64,000 bases of DNA from Gadus chalcogrammus (Eukaryota > Chordata > Actinopteri > Gadiformes > Gadidae): NCBI RefSeq assembly GCF_026213295.1, contig NC_079422.1, positions 20,326,440 to 20,390,439 on the forward strand, read 5' to 3'. The translations under genes were made by a program, and so were the position numbers. The notes under the pieces are model-generated. The model did not search any database and was not told the origin of the DNA. It saw only the letters and a program-made list of their open reading frames with translations. This document shows, one piece after another, positions 16,281 to 50,856 of the stretch (position 1 is its first letter; each line of letters begins with the position of its first letter).

Positions 16281-16858
16281 CATGCACCTCTGCTTCCCAG
16301 GCAGGCAGAGGGATCGCTGTGGCTGGAGTCCGGCCCCCATTCCTGGTCCCCGGGGCCTGACGGAAACAGCAGGTGGAAGCTGTCCTGGTGGTGCCAGAAA
16401 TCCTACCCCGGCTGCACTGATATAAATACAAGTCTTCCTCTTCCCAGTCATGGAGCCTCCCTCCCTCCCGGCTCCCCCTCCGTCTCCTTCTCTCACACCC
16501 TGGTTTCCTGTTCCTGGCTCAGAGGTCTTCCTTCCCGATCCCGTATTGACCAATCACTGTGGGTTTATAAAGAGATAATTGTAATTCATCTTCCAGGTTA
16601 GGTCTTACAAACCGTGAGTGGATTTGTCAAGTTTAATTGCCAGCTTTTAGAAACCAGTTGGCGCAATGATTGGATGGGGAGGGGCACAGGGGAGGTGGAA
16701 AACGCATGTACACACAAACAACAGGCAGCCGTTTTAGTTTAACTAACATTTGATAATTCCACTTTCCATCGACAGGGAGTCTGCTAATATATGGATTTGT
16801 TCTGACAGTTATGATGTCCCATTCATGGCGTGTTTGGTATTGCACAGACCCCCTACCC

Positions 16859-17037
<179 letters not shown>

Positions 17038-17603
17038 CCCAACAGAGTCTGTGCTTGGTCCCAGCAGAGCAATCAGCTAATTTCATCTTGGCCTGATTTC
17101 TCTTAAGTCAATATGCTTCTGCAATAACAGCCTCTAATGGGTTTCCTTCAGGACCGTCTCTGTCTCGTTAGAGAGAGCGGGCATAAATGAACATGGGTTT
17201 TGCTTTTATGCTAACTCTCTCTGCAATAAATGTTTGCAAATGCTATTGTCATTATCTGTCTATCTGTCTGTCTGTCTGTCTGTCTGTATCGCCGCTGTCT
17301 TTCCGTAACACAGCGTCCAACACATTGACAGATTGGTAATCATTATATTTAAATATGTTAAAGACTGTTAACCTTATTGATCATAATCAACATATTAGAA
17401 ATACAAATATGAAATATAGTATAAATATATGTTATATAAGACTTCAGAGCGGGGTCATTCTCTGTGTGGTAGTAGTTAGGATGGTTTATTACCCTGCCAG
17501 TGTTGGCATCCAATTGATCTCTGTGATCTCTGCCCCTCCTCAATGGAAACATTCATCACCTTCAACCTGACCTGAAATAAACCTTCATCGGTACTTAACT
17601 GGC

Positions 17604-17704
<101 letters not shown>

Positions 17705-17834
17705 TCTTGGTGGGTGGGCCTAGAGTACATTTTGAGTCTTCCTGCAGAGCCATAGACCACCACATATTGATCACATGATGGGCGACTTCTAGGAACATGA
17801 AGTCGTGACACTCACACACGTGACACTCACGTGT

Positions 17835-18105
<271 letters not shown>

Positions 18106-18189
18106 ATGGATGTAACTCTATCCTTGCTTCCATTACTGTTTGGCAGCCTGTCTGTTAGGTTCCTGCTCCTCCCCATCCTGCTCAAGTGG

Positions 18190-18610
18190 GCTGTGCATTG
18201 ACACAGTCTATTTCAATCTATTATATTCTGTTCTACTTTGTTTAAATTGTTCATTGTATTTGATTGTACTCCATCAAAATGGTGATCTATTGTCTATTTC
18301 TACTGGAGCTCTATCCTGGTATATTGTTGATCTGATCTATTTCACTCTATTGTTTTATTGTTGAACTATTATTTTCTCTTACATTGGTGATCTATTCCAT
18401 TCTACCCCCTATAGGTAATCTGGTCCATTCTAGTCAATTTGGTGATCTATTATATTCTATTCAATTGGTTGGAATTATACTGTTGGTGATCTGGGCTACT
18501 CTATTATATTGGTGGAATGAGTCTACTCTACTCTGCTCTACTCAACTCTACTCTGCTCTTACGCTACTCTACTGTGCTGTACTGTACTGTTCTGTACTGT
18601 AGGCCTACTT
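18190..18610. repeat. Degenerate CTATT/CTACT-rich tract
   Basis: Repeated words such as GATCTATT, TCTATT and CTACTCTACTCTGCTCTAC are scattered over about 420 nt. This is an old decayed short tandem repeat without a fixed unit. Confidence 0.65.
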
Positions 18611-19447
18611 AATTCCACTCTATCTGCTCTCCATCGATCCGGCCGGTGTCGCACCTAGCGGCGGGCTGAGTCGTGGAAACATGTTGTCTGGTGGCTGTCT
18701 GTTTGTCTGACTCAGACCGCCTGGAATGCCCGCGCAGACGATTCCCATCGACCTTTTTAGGATTCCTGTCCAACTTTTAAATAGCTTCCAGAAGCATCCG
18801 AACCTCAGGTCCCAGTCAGCTCCCGGCTGCATGGCGCTGGGCTGACCTTTACAGACAGACATGGATTAAGGGGGACGTTAAGACGTCTGACTAACCGGGA
18901 GGTCAGGTTTGATCGATCGTATGCACAACCGATCTGCACTAATGGTCTATTTGTCATTGATTGCATTTGCTGCACTAAGGAAAACTTACGTGTGTATTTG
19001 ATGATTCATGTGTTATAAGGTAGAGATTTGTCAACATGTATCCAAACATAGAGATATGGGGGTTATTAATATATATATATATATATATAAAATATTTATT
19101 TAGATAACACCACTGTAGTACAAAACTGTGCTTGATTAGTGGTGTGGTTGACTGTGTGTGCATGTGCTTTCTGCAGGTAGATAGTCTCTCTCGGATGCAT
19201 TTCATGGGATGGATCGTGGAGGAGGACTGCTGATGTATTATGGACGGAGGGGAAAGCAACAGACCCTCAAAGTCGGGCGATCAATATGTACTGTTGGCGA
19301 GTAGTAGAACTAATAAAGTATTCCGTCTCCATTATAATCAAAAGATGGATACAATATTCAATGGGCGTCTGCATTTCTACAAACAAGTGTGGTTCTCCAA
19401 AAACATATAATACATGATAATACAGAAAAGGTCCAGCTCACAATAAA

Positions 19448-19461
19448 CCACTGGGTGGCAG
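19448..19461 (+). promoter_or_regulatory. Imperfect CTCF-like motif
   Basis: CCACTGGGTGGCAG matches the CTCF core consensus except at position 6 (G for A). It is weak evidence on its own. Confidence 0.2.
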
Positions 19462-19503
19462 TATCATAATGTACAATTGGCCTAGCTTCTCTATCAATGA
19501 CAT

Positions 19504-19508
<5 letters not shown>

Positions 19509-19590
<82 letters not shown>
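19509..19590. repeat. (TG)n microsatellite
   Basis: A TG tract of about 82 nt with one CG near its start. Confidence 0.96.
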
Positions 19591-19592
<2 letters not shown>

Positions 19593-20139
19593 GGGAGGCT
19601 AGCAAGTTTTTCCAACACACCTTTTTTGGAAGCATTTGAAAATTAAAGTCTCAAGTAAATATTGAACATGCAAACCAATATTTCACAAATCAAATAATTG
19701 GAATAGAATCAAACATGTTCAATTTAACTAATAAACAAGCACAACTCTGGCCAAGACTAGTAGAAAATCAATCATATAAGGGTTGTGGCAACAATGTGAT
19801 AAAAGTATTTTATTTGGATTAGACAATGGAGCATTTGGCAGGTGAAAACCTTTGGCACTTTCTGGGACTCATAAATCGAGTGGCTTTTGCATTAATCTGA
19901 GCGTGCCACTGCCATAGTGCATTTTGTGTTGAGATAGCAAGAAATGGTCTACTTAATGTTTTGATCTATAGATAATGCGTATACAGTGCACGTCTTGAAT
20001 GCTTGAGTAGTATTTAGGAACTAAATTCACTTTAAGGATCAATTATAAAAACATATCTGGTTCAAAATGTAGACTTTGTAACCTATGTCTCCAGATATAT
20101 TCCGATATAGAAATTAACAAAACACATGATTATATGATA

Positions 20140-20265
20140 TGATTAGTTATGACATGATTGTTGATAATATTATATTACATAATATTGTATAATACTATTA
20201 TACTATTATGTTATATCATAACATAATATAATATAATGTCATATCATATCATATAATCTTAATTT
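20140..20265. repeat. AT-rich imperfect palindrome
   Basis: Words such as ATGATATGATTAG, ATATTATATTACATAATATT and CATATCATATCATAT pair with each other in inverted orientation over about 125 nt. No coding frame is present. Confidence 0.5.
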
Positions 20266-20893
20266 ATATTATTTTCTATTATATTCTATCCAGTCTTTCC
20301 CAAAGACTGGGTATAGATTCTATGGTACATATACGATATAATATTTCGATCAATTACATCCAGACGATGAACAGCGCCCTCCTCAGGGCATTCCTATGAA
20401 CTAAACATTAAGATTGGTTTGTGTTTCCAGAGGGACATGTTATGGTGTGGCACCGTAACTCAGCAGACAGCACACAAGGTCGGTCGCTGCGGATTCCTAC
20501 TAATAGTTTATATCATACTGCAAGACGTAGCCTATTCTAAATTACCAACAACATTTTCCCATTGAGACTCACAACATTAATGTTTTTGCCAATGCGCAGT
20601 GGGACGTACAATCCGCCGTGTAATTCCTGTAAAAAACAGATACTAGTTATTATAATACTAACGTTTTGAATGAGCTTTAAACAAAACACATTTTTAAATA
20701 TAACTATATTTAATATTTAAACACAAATAACTTTAAAATACATCTGAGATCTCCTTTATCTCTCCTTTTCCACCCTCACCTCTCTTACCCCCATCTGGAA
20801 TTAAATAATTCAACATGATATAGTTCCTTTAAGGTCTGGGTTGTAAATAACTTTTATCATTCTCTCCACCACCGTGTCATACTGCAGAACACG

Positions 20894-23800
20894 ATGGTTA
20901 TTTGTGTGCTGGGTCGATACCTCCTCAAAAGCAGCCTCTGCAGCAGATCCTGGTGCAGGTAGAGAGACTCGCAGCACAACGATTACCATGTACCTCCATC
21001 ATAAATACACGTAGTTTGGTCTTGAACATGTTTTGTGGATGTTCTCGGCTCAACTAAATATCAACGCCTGGGTACCTTAGCGGTAAAAGTGAGCCCATTT
21101 AAGGTTTTAGAGCTGGATAATATACATCACTCTATTGGATTACCCCAAGATAGCAAGCAAGAGAGAGTGAAGAGTTCAACCCCTTGCTTTTTTTTTTTTA
21201 AATAATTGTTAGATGGACTGCATTTATGCAGCGCTTTTCTTACCATTTGCCACTCCAAGCACTTTACTATTGCCTCACATTCACCCTTTCAGTCACAAAT
21301 TCAATTCACACAACGACGGAGGAGTCAGCCACGTAAGGACACAGCCAGCTCGTTGGTAGCAGTCAGGGTGAGGTGTCTTGCTCAGGGACACCTCAACACG
21401 CTAGGACGAGCCGGGGGGGATCAAACTTTCAAACTTCCGGTTACCAGCCAACCCATTCTACCTCCTGAGCCCCATGCCGCCCCTACTATAATATATACTA
21501 GCATGCTTGAAGGGTAGTATTCAAGTATGCTTCAGGGACATCCTACACAACTCTATTATCCTAGTTACCCCCGCACAACACACAACAGAGCAGGGCAGAA
21601 TGTGTTAAAAGAACCTAGCAATTAATGCGCTTATTGTATGTTGTACGTCCTGGCACTTAAAAAGAGTACTTAGCATCGTGTAGCATCTTATCCTAGCTAT
21701 GTTTGTTGTATACGGGGAATGGGTTAACCTAACAATTGTCAGTGCTTGGCACATGGTTCTATGAACGTACTGTGCCGACAGAGATATATTGTTTCTCTTC
21801 TTCTGACAAATGTTCTTATTGTAAGTCGCATTGGATAAAAGCGTCCCCTAAATGCCCTAAATGTAAATGTACTCTTGCTTGCATCAAACCTGTGGACCCT
21901 GTGCCCTCATTGAAACCCACCCTGAGTTCCATCCTCTTCCTCCCCGAGGAAGAGCAGCCTGTACTCGGCCGGCCATGGCTTCCAGCCCGAGGAGATCAGG
22001 GAGAAGCTCAGGGCCTACCCCGGGGGGGCGGTGGACCTGCTCACCCAGGGGGAGACGGGGCTGGCAGTGCTGACCGTCAACAACCCCTCCCGCATGAACG
22101 CCTTCTCGGGTACGGATGGAGCTCAGGTCTATGTTATTGATATGTTATTGATTATTATATTATAGACTTTATTTCAGGTCTTATTTTATTGACTTTCACT
22201 GTTTGGCCGTTTTGTTGTTTGTCAATTGTCTGTTGACTGACTTTGTGAGCTACTCGATACCTGCATTTACACAAGGGGATGAATAAAGTATTTATCTATC
22301 TATGTAGATGTTATGTATATCATGTTACTTTCTGATGTCTTATTGTCTTTTGTGTGAGGGATATATTTCTGTTTTAGGACGAACCTTGGTGTTTGTAAAA
22401 CCGACACACAAACCTCATTCTTACTTATTCCCAAGTTATGGACATGATCTTGTCATTCGCATTGAAGACACACGTGTCAAACCAATCTTGTGTTGGGCAA
22501 ATATTGTATGAGAAGTTATTGAGGTGACCCACCTTGACATAAGCAAGGCCCTACAAGGTCCCCACCACATAAAGCCTCGCTTTCAAAATGACTGATATCC
22601 AAGACTGATATCTATATCCAATACCTGGTTTCACATGATTGGCTGTCCCCCGTGAGCGCAGACGTCTTAAGCCCCACCCTGTCTCTCCCCCCACCAGGCG
22701 CTATGATGGTGGAGCTGGAGGAGAGGGTGTCTCAGCTGGAGTCGTGGACGCAGGGCAAAGGCCTCATCGTGCGAGGGGCAGCGGGGACCTTCTGCTCAGG
22801 CTCCGACCTCAACGCCGTCAGGGCCATATCCAACCCACAGGTGGGGCTGTAGGGTAACAGACTTCCTGCTCTGTATCGTAGTCATCGCAGGAATGGTAAA
22901 TGGACTGCATTTATACAGCGCTTTCCTAACCACTCAAAGCGCTTTACAATACTGCCTAACATTCACCCATTCACATACCGACGGCGGTGTCAACCAGCTC
23001 GTCGAGAGCAGTGAGGGTGAGGTGTCTTTCTCAGGGATACCTCAACACTCGTCTAGGAGGAAGCGGGGATCGAACGAGCAACCTTCTGGTTACCAGCCAA
23101 CCCACCCTACCTCCTGAATCACTGGCACCCGCCCTAGTCCAACTCTGTCTGCCTCTGTCTTAGAAGATTGATTGTCGTTTGGCTGGAAATTGTTGTTCTG
23201 ACAGCCGTTACACACGAGAGACACACTACACTACAACAAAGGACATAACACAAAGAAGTAACATAATGTATTATTCAGAGTGTCATCTTTGTTTTGTTTT
23301 TTGTCAGTTGTTCGGTTCGCTGTTATAGGATAGAAAATACCTTGTTATCCACAAAGGTAGATATTGGCCTTTTGATTCAGCATTTGGTTTAAAAAAAAAC
23401 AATAAATAATTTCAATACAATTCATTCATCACTTAAATGCAGCGTCATTGCAGGCGAGTGTTTTAGGGCGGATCAATGCTTTTGTTTGGAGTTATTACAT
23501 GTAAATGTAAACCCACTCAGCTCCAGCCTTACCAGCGTGCTTTCCCTCTTACAGGATGGGATGAAGATGTGCATGTTTATGCAGGACGCTCTGACCAGAC
23601 TACAGAGGTAAGCCTTCTTTAACGGCCCTCGGGGCCCTGTCCATGGCGTCGTTAACGTGTGTGACGGTGTGCTGACTTCCCTCAACGCAGGCTTCCTCTG
23701 GTGTCTGTGGCGCTGGTGGAGGGCAGAGCACTGGGAGGAGGCTCAGAGCTCAGTACTGCCTGCGACTTCAGGTGAGGAAGAAACCTGTTTTATCTGTGTG

Positions 23801-24442
23801 TCTTGACAATCCCGTCCCACACAACCACACGGGTTTGTGGCCTGGTTTCGAACGTTGGTGTTTAAGGTGGCCATTGTCACTTCTGTCATTCTATTTAGTT
23901 ATTTGAAATAAAAAAAAGAGGCAGATGCACAAGTATAAGACGTTGTACGTCCTCCACACACATTCTCTAGCGCCCTTACTTTGACCCTCCTCTCTTCCCC
24001 TTCCGCCCCTCCCCTCCTCAGACTGATGACCCCTGACAGCGTGATCCAGTTCGTCCACAAGCACATGGGCCTGGTGCCGGGCTGGGGCGGGGCCGCCCGG
24101 CTGGTCCGCCTGGTGGGGGACCGCCACGCCCTGCGGCTGCTGGGCGGGGCCCTCAAGGTGGACCCCGAGCTGGGGCTGCGGATCGGGCTGGCGGACGGCG
24201 TGCTGGAGGAGGGGGCCCCCCAGGACGGGGACGAAGGGGCGGCCCTCCGGCAGGCGGAGGAGTGGCTGAGCCGCTACACCAAGGGGCCCGCCGAGGTGAT
24301 CCGGGCCGCCAAGAGGGTGGTGTCGTCGGGGAGGGAGCTGCCCCTGACGGAGGCCCTCCGGGCGGAGAAGGAGGTGTTTGGGACTGTGTGGGGCGGGGAG
24401 GCGAACCTGAGGGCCTTGGCCGGCAAGACGAAGCACAAGTGA
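20894..24442 (+). CDS. echdc1: ECHDC1, ethylmalonyl-CoA decarboxylase
   Basis: Six exons, 20894-20958, 21949-22109, 22698-22840, 23555-23607, 23691-23771 and 24022-24442, sum to 924 nt (307 residues plus TGA), the size of human ECHDC1. All introns are GT-AG and every phase joins. The enzyme is a crotonase-fold, cytosolic decarboxylase that removes ethylmalonyl-CoA (and methylmalonyl-CoA) made by side activity of acetyl-CoA carboxylase. Family landmarks: LYSAGHGF, VNNPSRMNAFSG, GLIVRGAAGTFCSGSDLNAV (oxyanion-hole segment), ALGGGSELSTACDFRLMTP (second oxyanion-hole glycines), FVHKHMGLVPGWGG and the C-terminal EVFGTVWGGEANL. Exon 1 is the least certain: it is short, but an in-frame TGA (20816) precedes its ATG, it ends at CAG|GTAGAG, and the phase and N-terminal length match. 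Introns 1 and 3 each hold a SINE copy. Codons are strongly GC-rich at third positions. Confidence 0.93.
21212..21485 (-). mobile_element. tRNA-derived SINE-like copy 2
   Basis: Reverse orientation, in ECHDC1 intron 1. It has GGACTGCATTTATGCAGCGC at one end and the B-box region diverged (GGGGGATCAAAC) at the other. It has the same body as the copy at 13080. Confidence 0.75.
21811..21870 (+). repeat. Retroposon tail (GTAAGTCGC...GGATAAAAGCG type)
   Basis: GTAAGTCGCATTGGATAAAA, GCGTCCCCTAAATGCCC and AAATGTAAATGTA form a tail widespread in teleosts. It ends 79 nt before the acceptor-side start of ECHDC1 exon 2. The same tail type closes the SINE-like copies at 33124 and 42955. Confidence 0.65.
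22180..22303 (+). repeat. LINE-type 3' tail ending in TATC repeats
   Basis: The words TGTTGACTGACTTTGTGAGC, ACAAGGGGATGAATAAAGTA and TTATCTATCTATG match a common teleost non-LTR retrotransposon tail. A related copy is at 32101-32259. It lies in ECHDC1 intron 2. Confidence 0.65.
22893..23134 (-). mobile_element. tRNA-derived SINE-like copy 3
   Basis: Reverse orientation, in ECHDC1 intron 3. It has GGACTGCATTTATACAGCGC at the tail end and GGGGATCGAACGAGCAACC (reverse of the B-box region) near the head. Confidence 0.8.
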
Positions 24443-24824
24443 ATCTGCGGCGGGGGACCGAAGACCACCACCTCCTCCTGCACCACCTCCTGTACCACCA
24501 CGCCCACCTCCTCCAATCAGCTCCTCTCAGACCTCGGTTGAGTTCCTGATTAAAAAGCGACAGAAGTTTAGCTGGGGACAATGACGTCCTAACATGGAGA
24601 ACGACCCAAAGCTCTGTTCTGACCTGAATGGTGATTCCGCACGGATATAATGAGCGACAGGTGATATGTTTTGAAAAAGACGTATGAAACAATGACGTCT
24701 CAATGAAAACTCTGTTATTGTGAAATTCCTTTGCCGTTCACAAATGTCAGTGCCTCACTTTATTTTTGTTTGTGTCCCACATCTGTTTAGTTTGAAATCT
24801 ATGTACGATTTATTTTGACAGCTG

Positions 24825-24830
24825 AATAAA
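24825..24830 (+). terminator. ECHDC1 polyadenylation signal
   Basis: AATAAA lies about 380 nt after the ECHDC1 stop, with intervening unique sequence and no supported frame. This implies a 3' UTR of about 24443-24850. Confidence 0.6.
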
Positions 24831-25365
24831 ACCCACAAATCAATGTTTTTGTCTGCAGTCCACCAGCCATTCAAGTCTCAACAAAATGTCCCCTTTTGTG
24901 ACAGACTACCGGCTCAAGTTGTAGAGATGTGTTGCTTCATCTTTGCTATGCAGTCTAACCACGTCCACATGTAGGACCTGCTTTCTGGGTCAGGACTGCC
25001 AGACCACCTGCCAAGAGCTTCAAACGAAGCTTGCTCAACTGCTTTCTCTGGTGATCAACAGACCTCTGGAATGGGATTATATTAATGGTTAGAATTAGCA
25101 GTTATTAGCATATAAGTGAAGGTCAGACTGCAGGCATCCTGTGGCACCCTGGTATATAATGACAGGACGGGCCCAAAGCTTTGGCATCTGTCCTGTTTAA
25201 GAGTAAAAATGCACCTCAGCCAAAATTCATGAGCCGTCACGTCTAATGGTGTTGTACTTTATTAAAAAGGATGTACCCTTTTTTACCTTCCTCTTAAATG
25301 TGAGGTGAGGCATCTGATCCCCCCTGAATATTGGACCCAAGGGCTAGAAGACATTTAACTTTTAA

Positions 25366-25647
25366 AGGGGAAATATTATGCCACCAGCTGTCGGTGTGAT
25401 TAGCCTTACAAGCCATTTTGAAAATCTGCCCCATATGACATCACTAGTGGGCGTGTCCACCTAGATCTGTGCTGGATAGATCAGTCTACCAGCCTACCCC
25501 GTGGACTGAATTAAACGTTGCTCATCTAGCCAGCACAGATCTAGGTGGACACGCCCACTAGATCTGTCATACCATGTCATATGGCGCAGATTTTTGAAAC
25601 GGCTTGTAAGGCTAATCACACTCACACCTGGTGGTATAATGTCCCCT
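25366..25647. mobile_element. 282-bp palindromic MITE, TTAA-flanked
   Basis: The left arm (AGGGGAAATATTATGCCACC) and right arm (GGTGGTATAATGTCCCCT) are inverted copies. Complementarity continues inward through GTGTGATTAGCCTTACAAGCC and GTGGGCGTGTCCACCTAGAT, leaving a short unpaired centre. TTAA occurs on both sides (25362-25365 and 25648-25651), consistent with piggyBac-like TTAA target duplication. No frame is present. It lies between the ECHDC1 and STT3B 3' ends. Confidence 0.75.
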
Positions 25648-25869
25648 TTAAGATTGTTAGGTCATAAATCGAATAGATTTTTGGCAGTTATTTTCTCCAT
25701 CATAATACCTTTTTTAATCAGGGCCCCAGTTGTCTATTTCTCATGTTCTCTGTTAAGGTGTGTGTGTGTATGTGTGTGTGTATGTTCAAATGTAATAGTT
25801 CTTTCATTGATTTTTACTCTAAAGCTACTATCAGTAACATCACCCAAAGAACCAAAACACGACGCGCTG

Positions 25870-28394
25870 GCTTTTGATTTTAACCTCTTTTATTCAAAAA
25901 AGGCATCTTTCATTCTCACACACCAGCTCATTACAATTAATGGAAGAAACCTTGACTGAATATCAAAAACGAAAAAATAAGACCCTTTGCCTTTTGGTGA
26001 TCTAAGACGCTACGCTCCGCGCCTCTCGCGGCAGCCTCCATCGTTCATGTAATAAATACACTCCGTCGAGCGCGGGGAAACCTTGACTCGGGTCTTCTGG
26101 TCCGTTCTGTACGTTTGCCTTCTCTTTGCCACTGCTGTTAAGGCCAATGCACATCTCTCTCTCTCTCCCCCCCTCTCTTGCACCTTACGTTACACAAAGC
26201 CTGCTCACACAGGTTGGATATGTTGTCATTTTTTGTATATATCTTACTTTTTTGCGTGTGAAACATGAACGATATTTTTTACCATAAAAAGCTGAGTTTA
26301 TTGTAGGTAGCAATCGAATGGCGCGGAGAAGCATCGTATTAGTAATCCTATTCAGAAATATCAGTTTACAGTGCGTTTGGTTGTGACTTAAAACAAAACT
26401 AACCCTAAAAGGAATGGGCCGAGAAAGTAAAAACGGACAGCATGACAGCATCTGGCTAACATTGATTTTTAAGTGTAACGATCCTCTGCAAAAAAAGTAA
26501 TCAAATCACCCATTCAAATACACTGATACACACACGCACGCACACGCGCACATTCAGGCTCCTGAGAAATAGCAGTATCTTCCACACCTTGAGAAGAATG
26601 CACTAAATCCTCCAGGGCATAACTGGCAGGGCGAAAGATCACCGTAGAAAGAGAGGAAGCACTCTCGTGTTTCACAAATCCATCAATCCAGAGCTGACAG
26701 ACAGAACACAAGGGATTTCCCACCGAATGGCTCTGATGGTGCTATGTGCAGTGCTTGGGGCCGCCAGCAGGGGGCAGCCAGGAGCACAGGATGCCTTTAA
26801 GAAGTGGGGGTGGGTGGGGTTGGTTTGAGGGTTGCTAGAGGTGGTGTTCAGTGCTTTTGGCTAACATTCATCTGCCCCATTGGAAAGCAAAAAAGGGGAT
26901 TCGAATTTAAAAGAAGGCATGCGCAATCGAAAGACTACTGTGGGTGGGTTTCGCAAACGGGGAAGCAAAGTGGAAATCAGGGGGCAATTACAGGAGAGGA
27001 AATAGTCAAAGGAAAGATATAATCATCGTAGCCATTTGAAATCAACTGAAATGGCGAAAGAATGTGCACACATTAAACACGTATTCCCTGTTCCAATTCG
27101 CTTCGACACCGGGTCAGACTTTTTGCGAACGTCACAGAAAGCCTTTGGTGTCAAGCGCGTCAAATTCACTTCAGTTTGGTGGGTTTGTGACGTGGTGATT
27201 GGGCAGGCTACTCATGGGGACTTTGTACACATTTTGGTGGCCTGGTGTGACGCACGCGGCATGCTTGACCGTTCTAATCGAGATCTAATCTAGGCTAATC
27301 AATAAATTAATCAGGGATGGACGCAAACAATAAAATATCGCCATCTGCCAAGGCTTCGGTTGGGTTGGACTACAAAAGACGAACTAAAACAAGAAGAACA
27401 CTGCCAGGTTTTTAAGAGAATTTCTCCTTTGATAATCACAAACGGGACATATTTAAACTCGTGAAATACAATCAAGACGATTAACCGACTGCATTTAGTT
27501 TTGGGACCGTTTTTTCCAAAAAGCATTTCCAACCTCCTCCTTTTTCTTCTCTTAATGACAAGAATCTGCTTTTCTTTGGAGAAACCCTAAACGCCCCACC
27601 CCCCCCCCCCCCGTTCCTGAGGCCATAACCAAGTGTGGAGATGTTTGGTCGAGGAGTAGGGACGCAGCAGAAGAGCCCAGATATCTCGTGGCTACTGCGG
27701 CTTACCTCCCCATTCCGGTTCCTCCCTAACCAACACTGCAGGCCTCGAGGCAGACTGAGCAGTGCAATAAACCCTGCTTCGAGCATCATTAATCTCTCTC
27801 TCTCTCTCCCTCTCTCCCCCTAGTCGTCCGCACGATCAAGTACAAAAAAAACAAAACAAATGCCAGTCACGAAAGGTCATCGTCGGTCGGGTTTAAAAGG
27901 TCAAAGTTTGTGATGTTGAAACAAACGACGCGGGGATTGAGGTTCTCAGACTGGTCTGATCTCATCTCCAACGCTTCACACCTTCCAATTCTACCCCTCC
28001 CGAAAGAAAAAAAGACATTTGGGCTAATCAGGGTGTTGTTTTGGGTTTGGGCTTGGGGGGGGGTGAATGCGATTTCCCGTTTCCATGACGATAGTAAAAA
28101 TTATTTGACATTCGTCCCGTCCCTGGATAAAAACTCGTTGAGGGTCTGGGTGGGATGGGGGATCTTTCGCCGTGTCCTTAATGACCCTTACGGGCTCTTT
28201 CATTACCGCTCACTTGTTGTTAAACGTTTCACATTTTTTTAGATTTTTTATTTGATTTTCTTGTCCGATTTCTTTCTGCCTCCATTCTCAAACATCCCTC
28301 TCTCTCTCTCTCTCCCTCCCTCCCTTCCTCCCTCTCTCTCTCCTCCTCTCGTCTCCCGCTGTGGCTCAGTTGGTGTGGGGTGGCTGGGTTCGTT
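25870..28394 (-). other. stt3b: Probable STT3B 3' UTR
   Basis: About 2.5 kb without exon-like frames follows the STT3B stop on the minus strand. A minus-strand AATAAA (TTTATT at 25889-25894 on the plus strand) would place the poly(A) site near 25870. The extent rests on that signal and on absence of another gene. It contains a poly-C run at about 27600-27612 and a CTCF-like motif at 26764. Confidence 0.45.
26764..26777 (+). promoter_or_regulatory. CTCF-like motif
   Basis: CCAGCAGGGGGCAG fits CCASYAGRKGGCRS at every position, in the same orientation as the motif at 1326. It lies in the presumed STT3B 3' UTR, so it may be fortuitous. Confidence 0.45.
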
Positions 28395-50626
<22,232 letters not shown>

Positions 50627-50681
50627 CTGCGAAAACACAAGTAGAGAGGGTGAGCATTATAGTGGAGCACACACACAGGCC

Positions 50682-50856
<175 letters not shown>

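Noticed and set aside
21736..22140. A 134-codon plus-strand frame starting MSVLGTWFYERTV
   Set aside because: It runs through a retroposon tail and then reads ECHDC1 exon 2 in the wrong frame.
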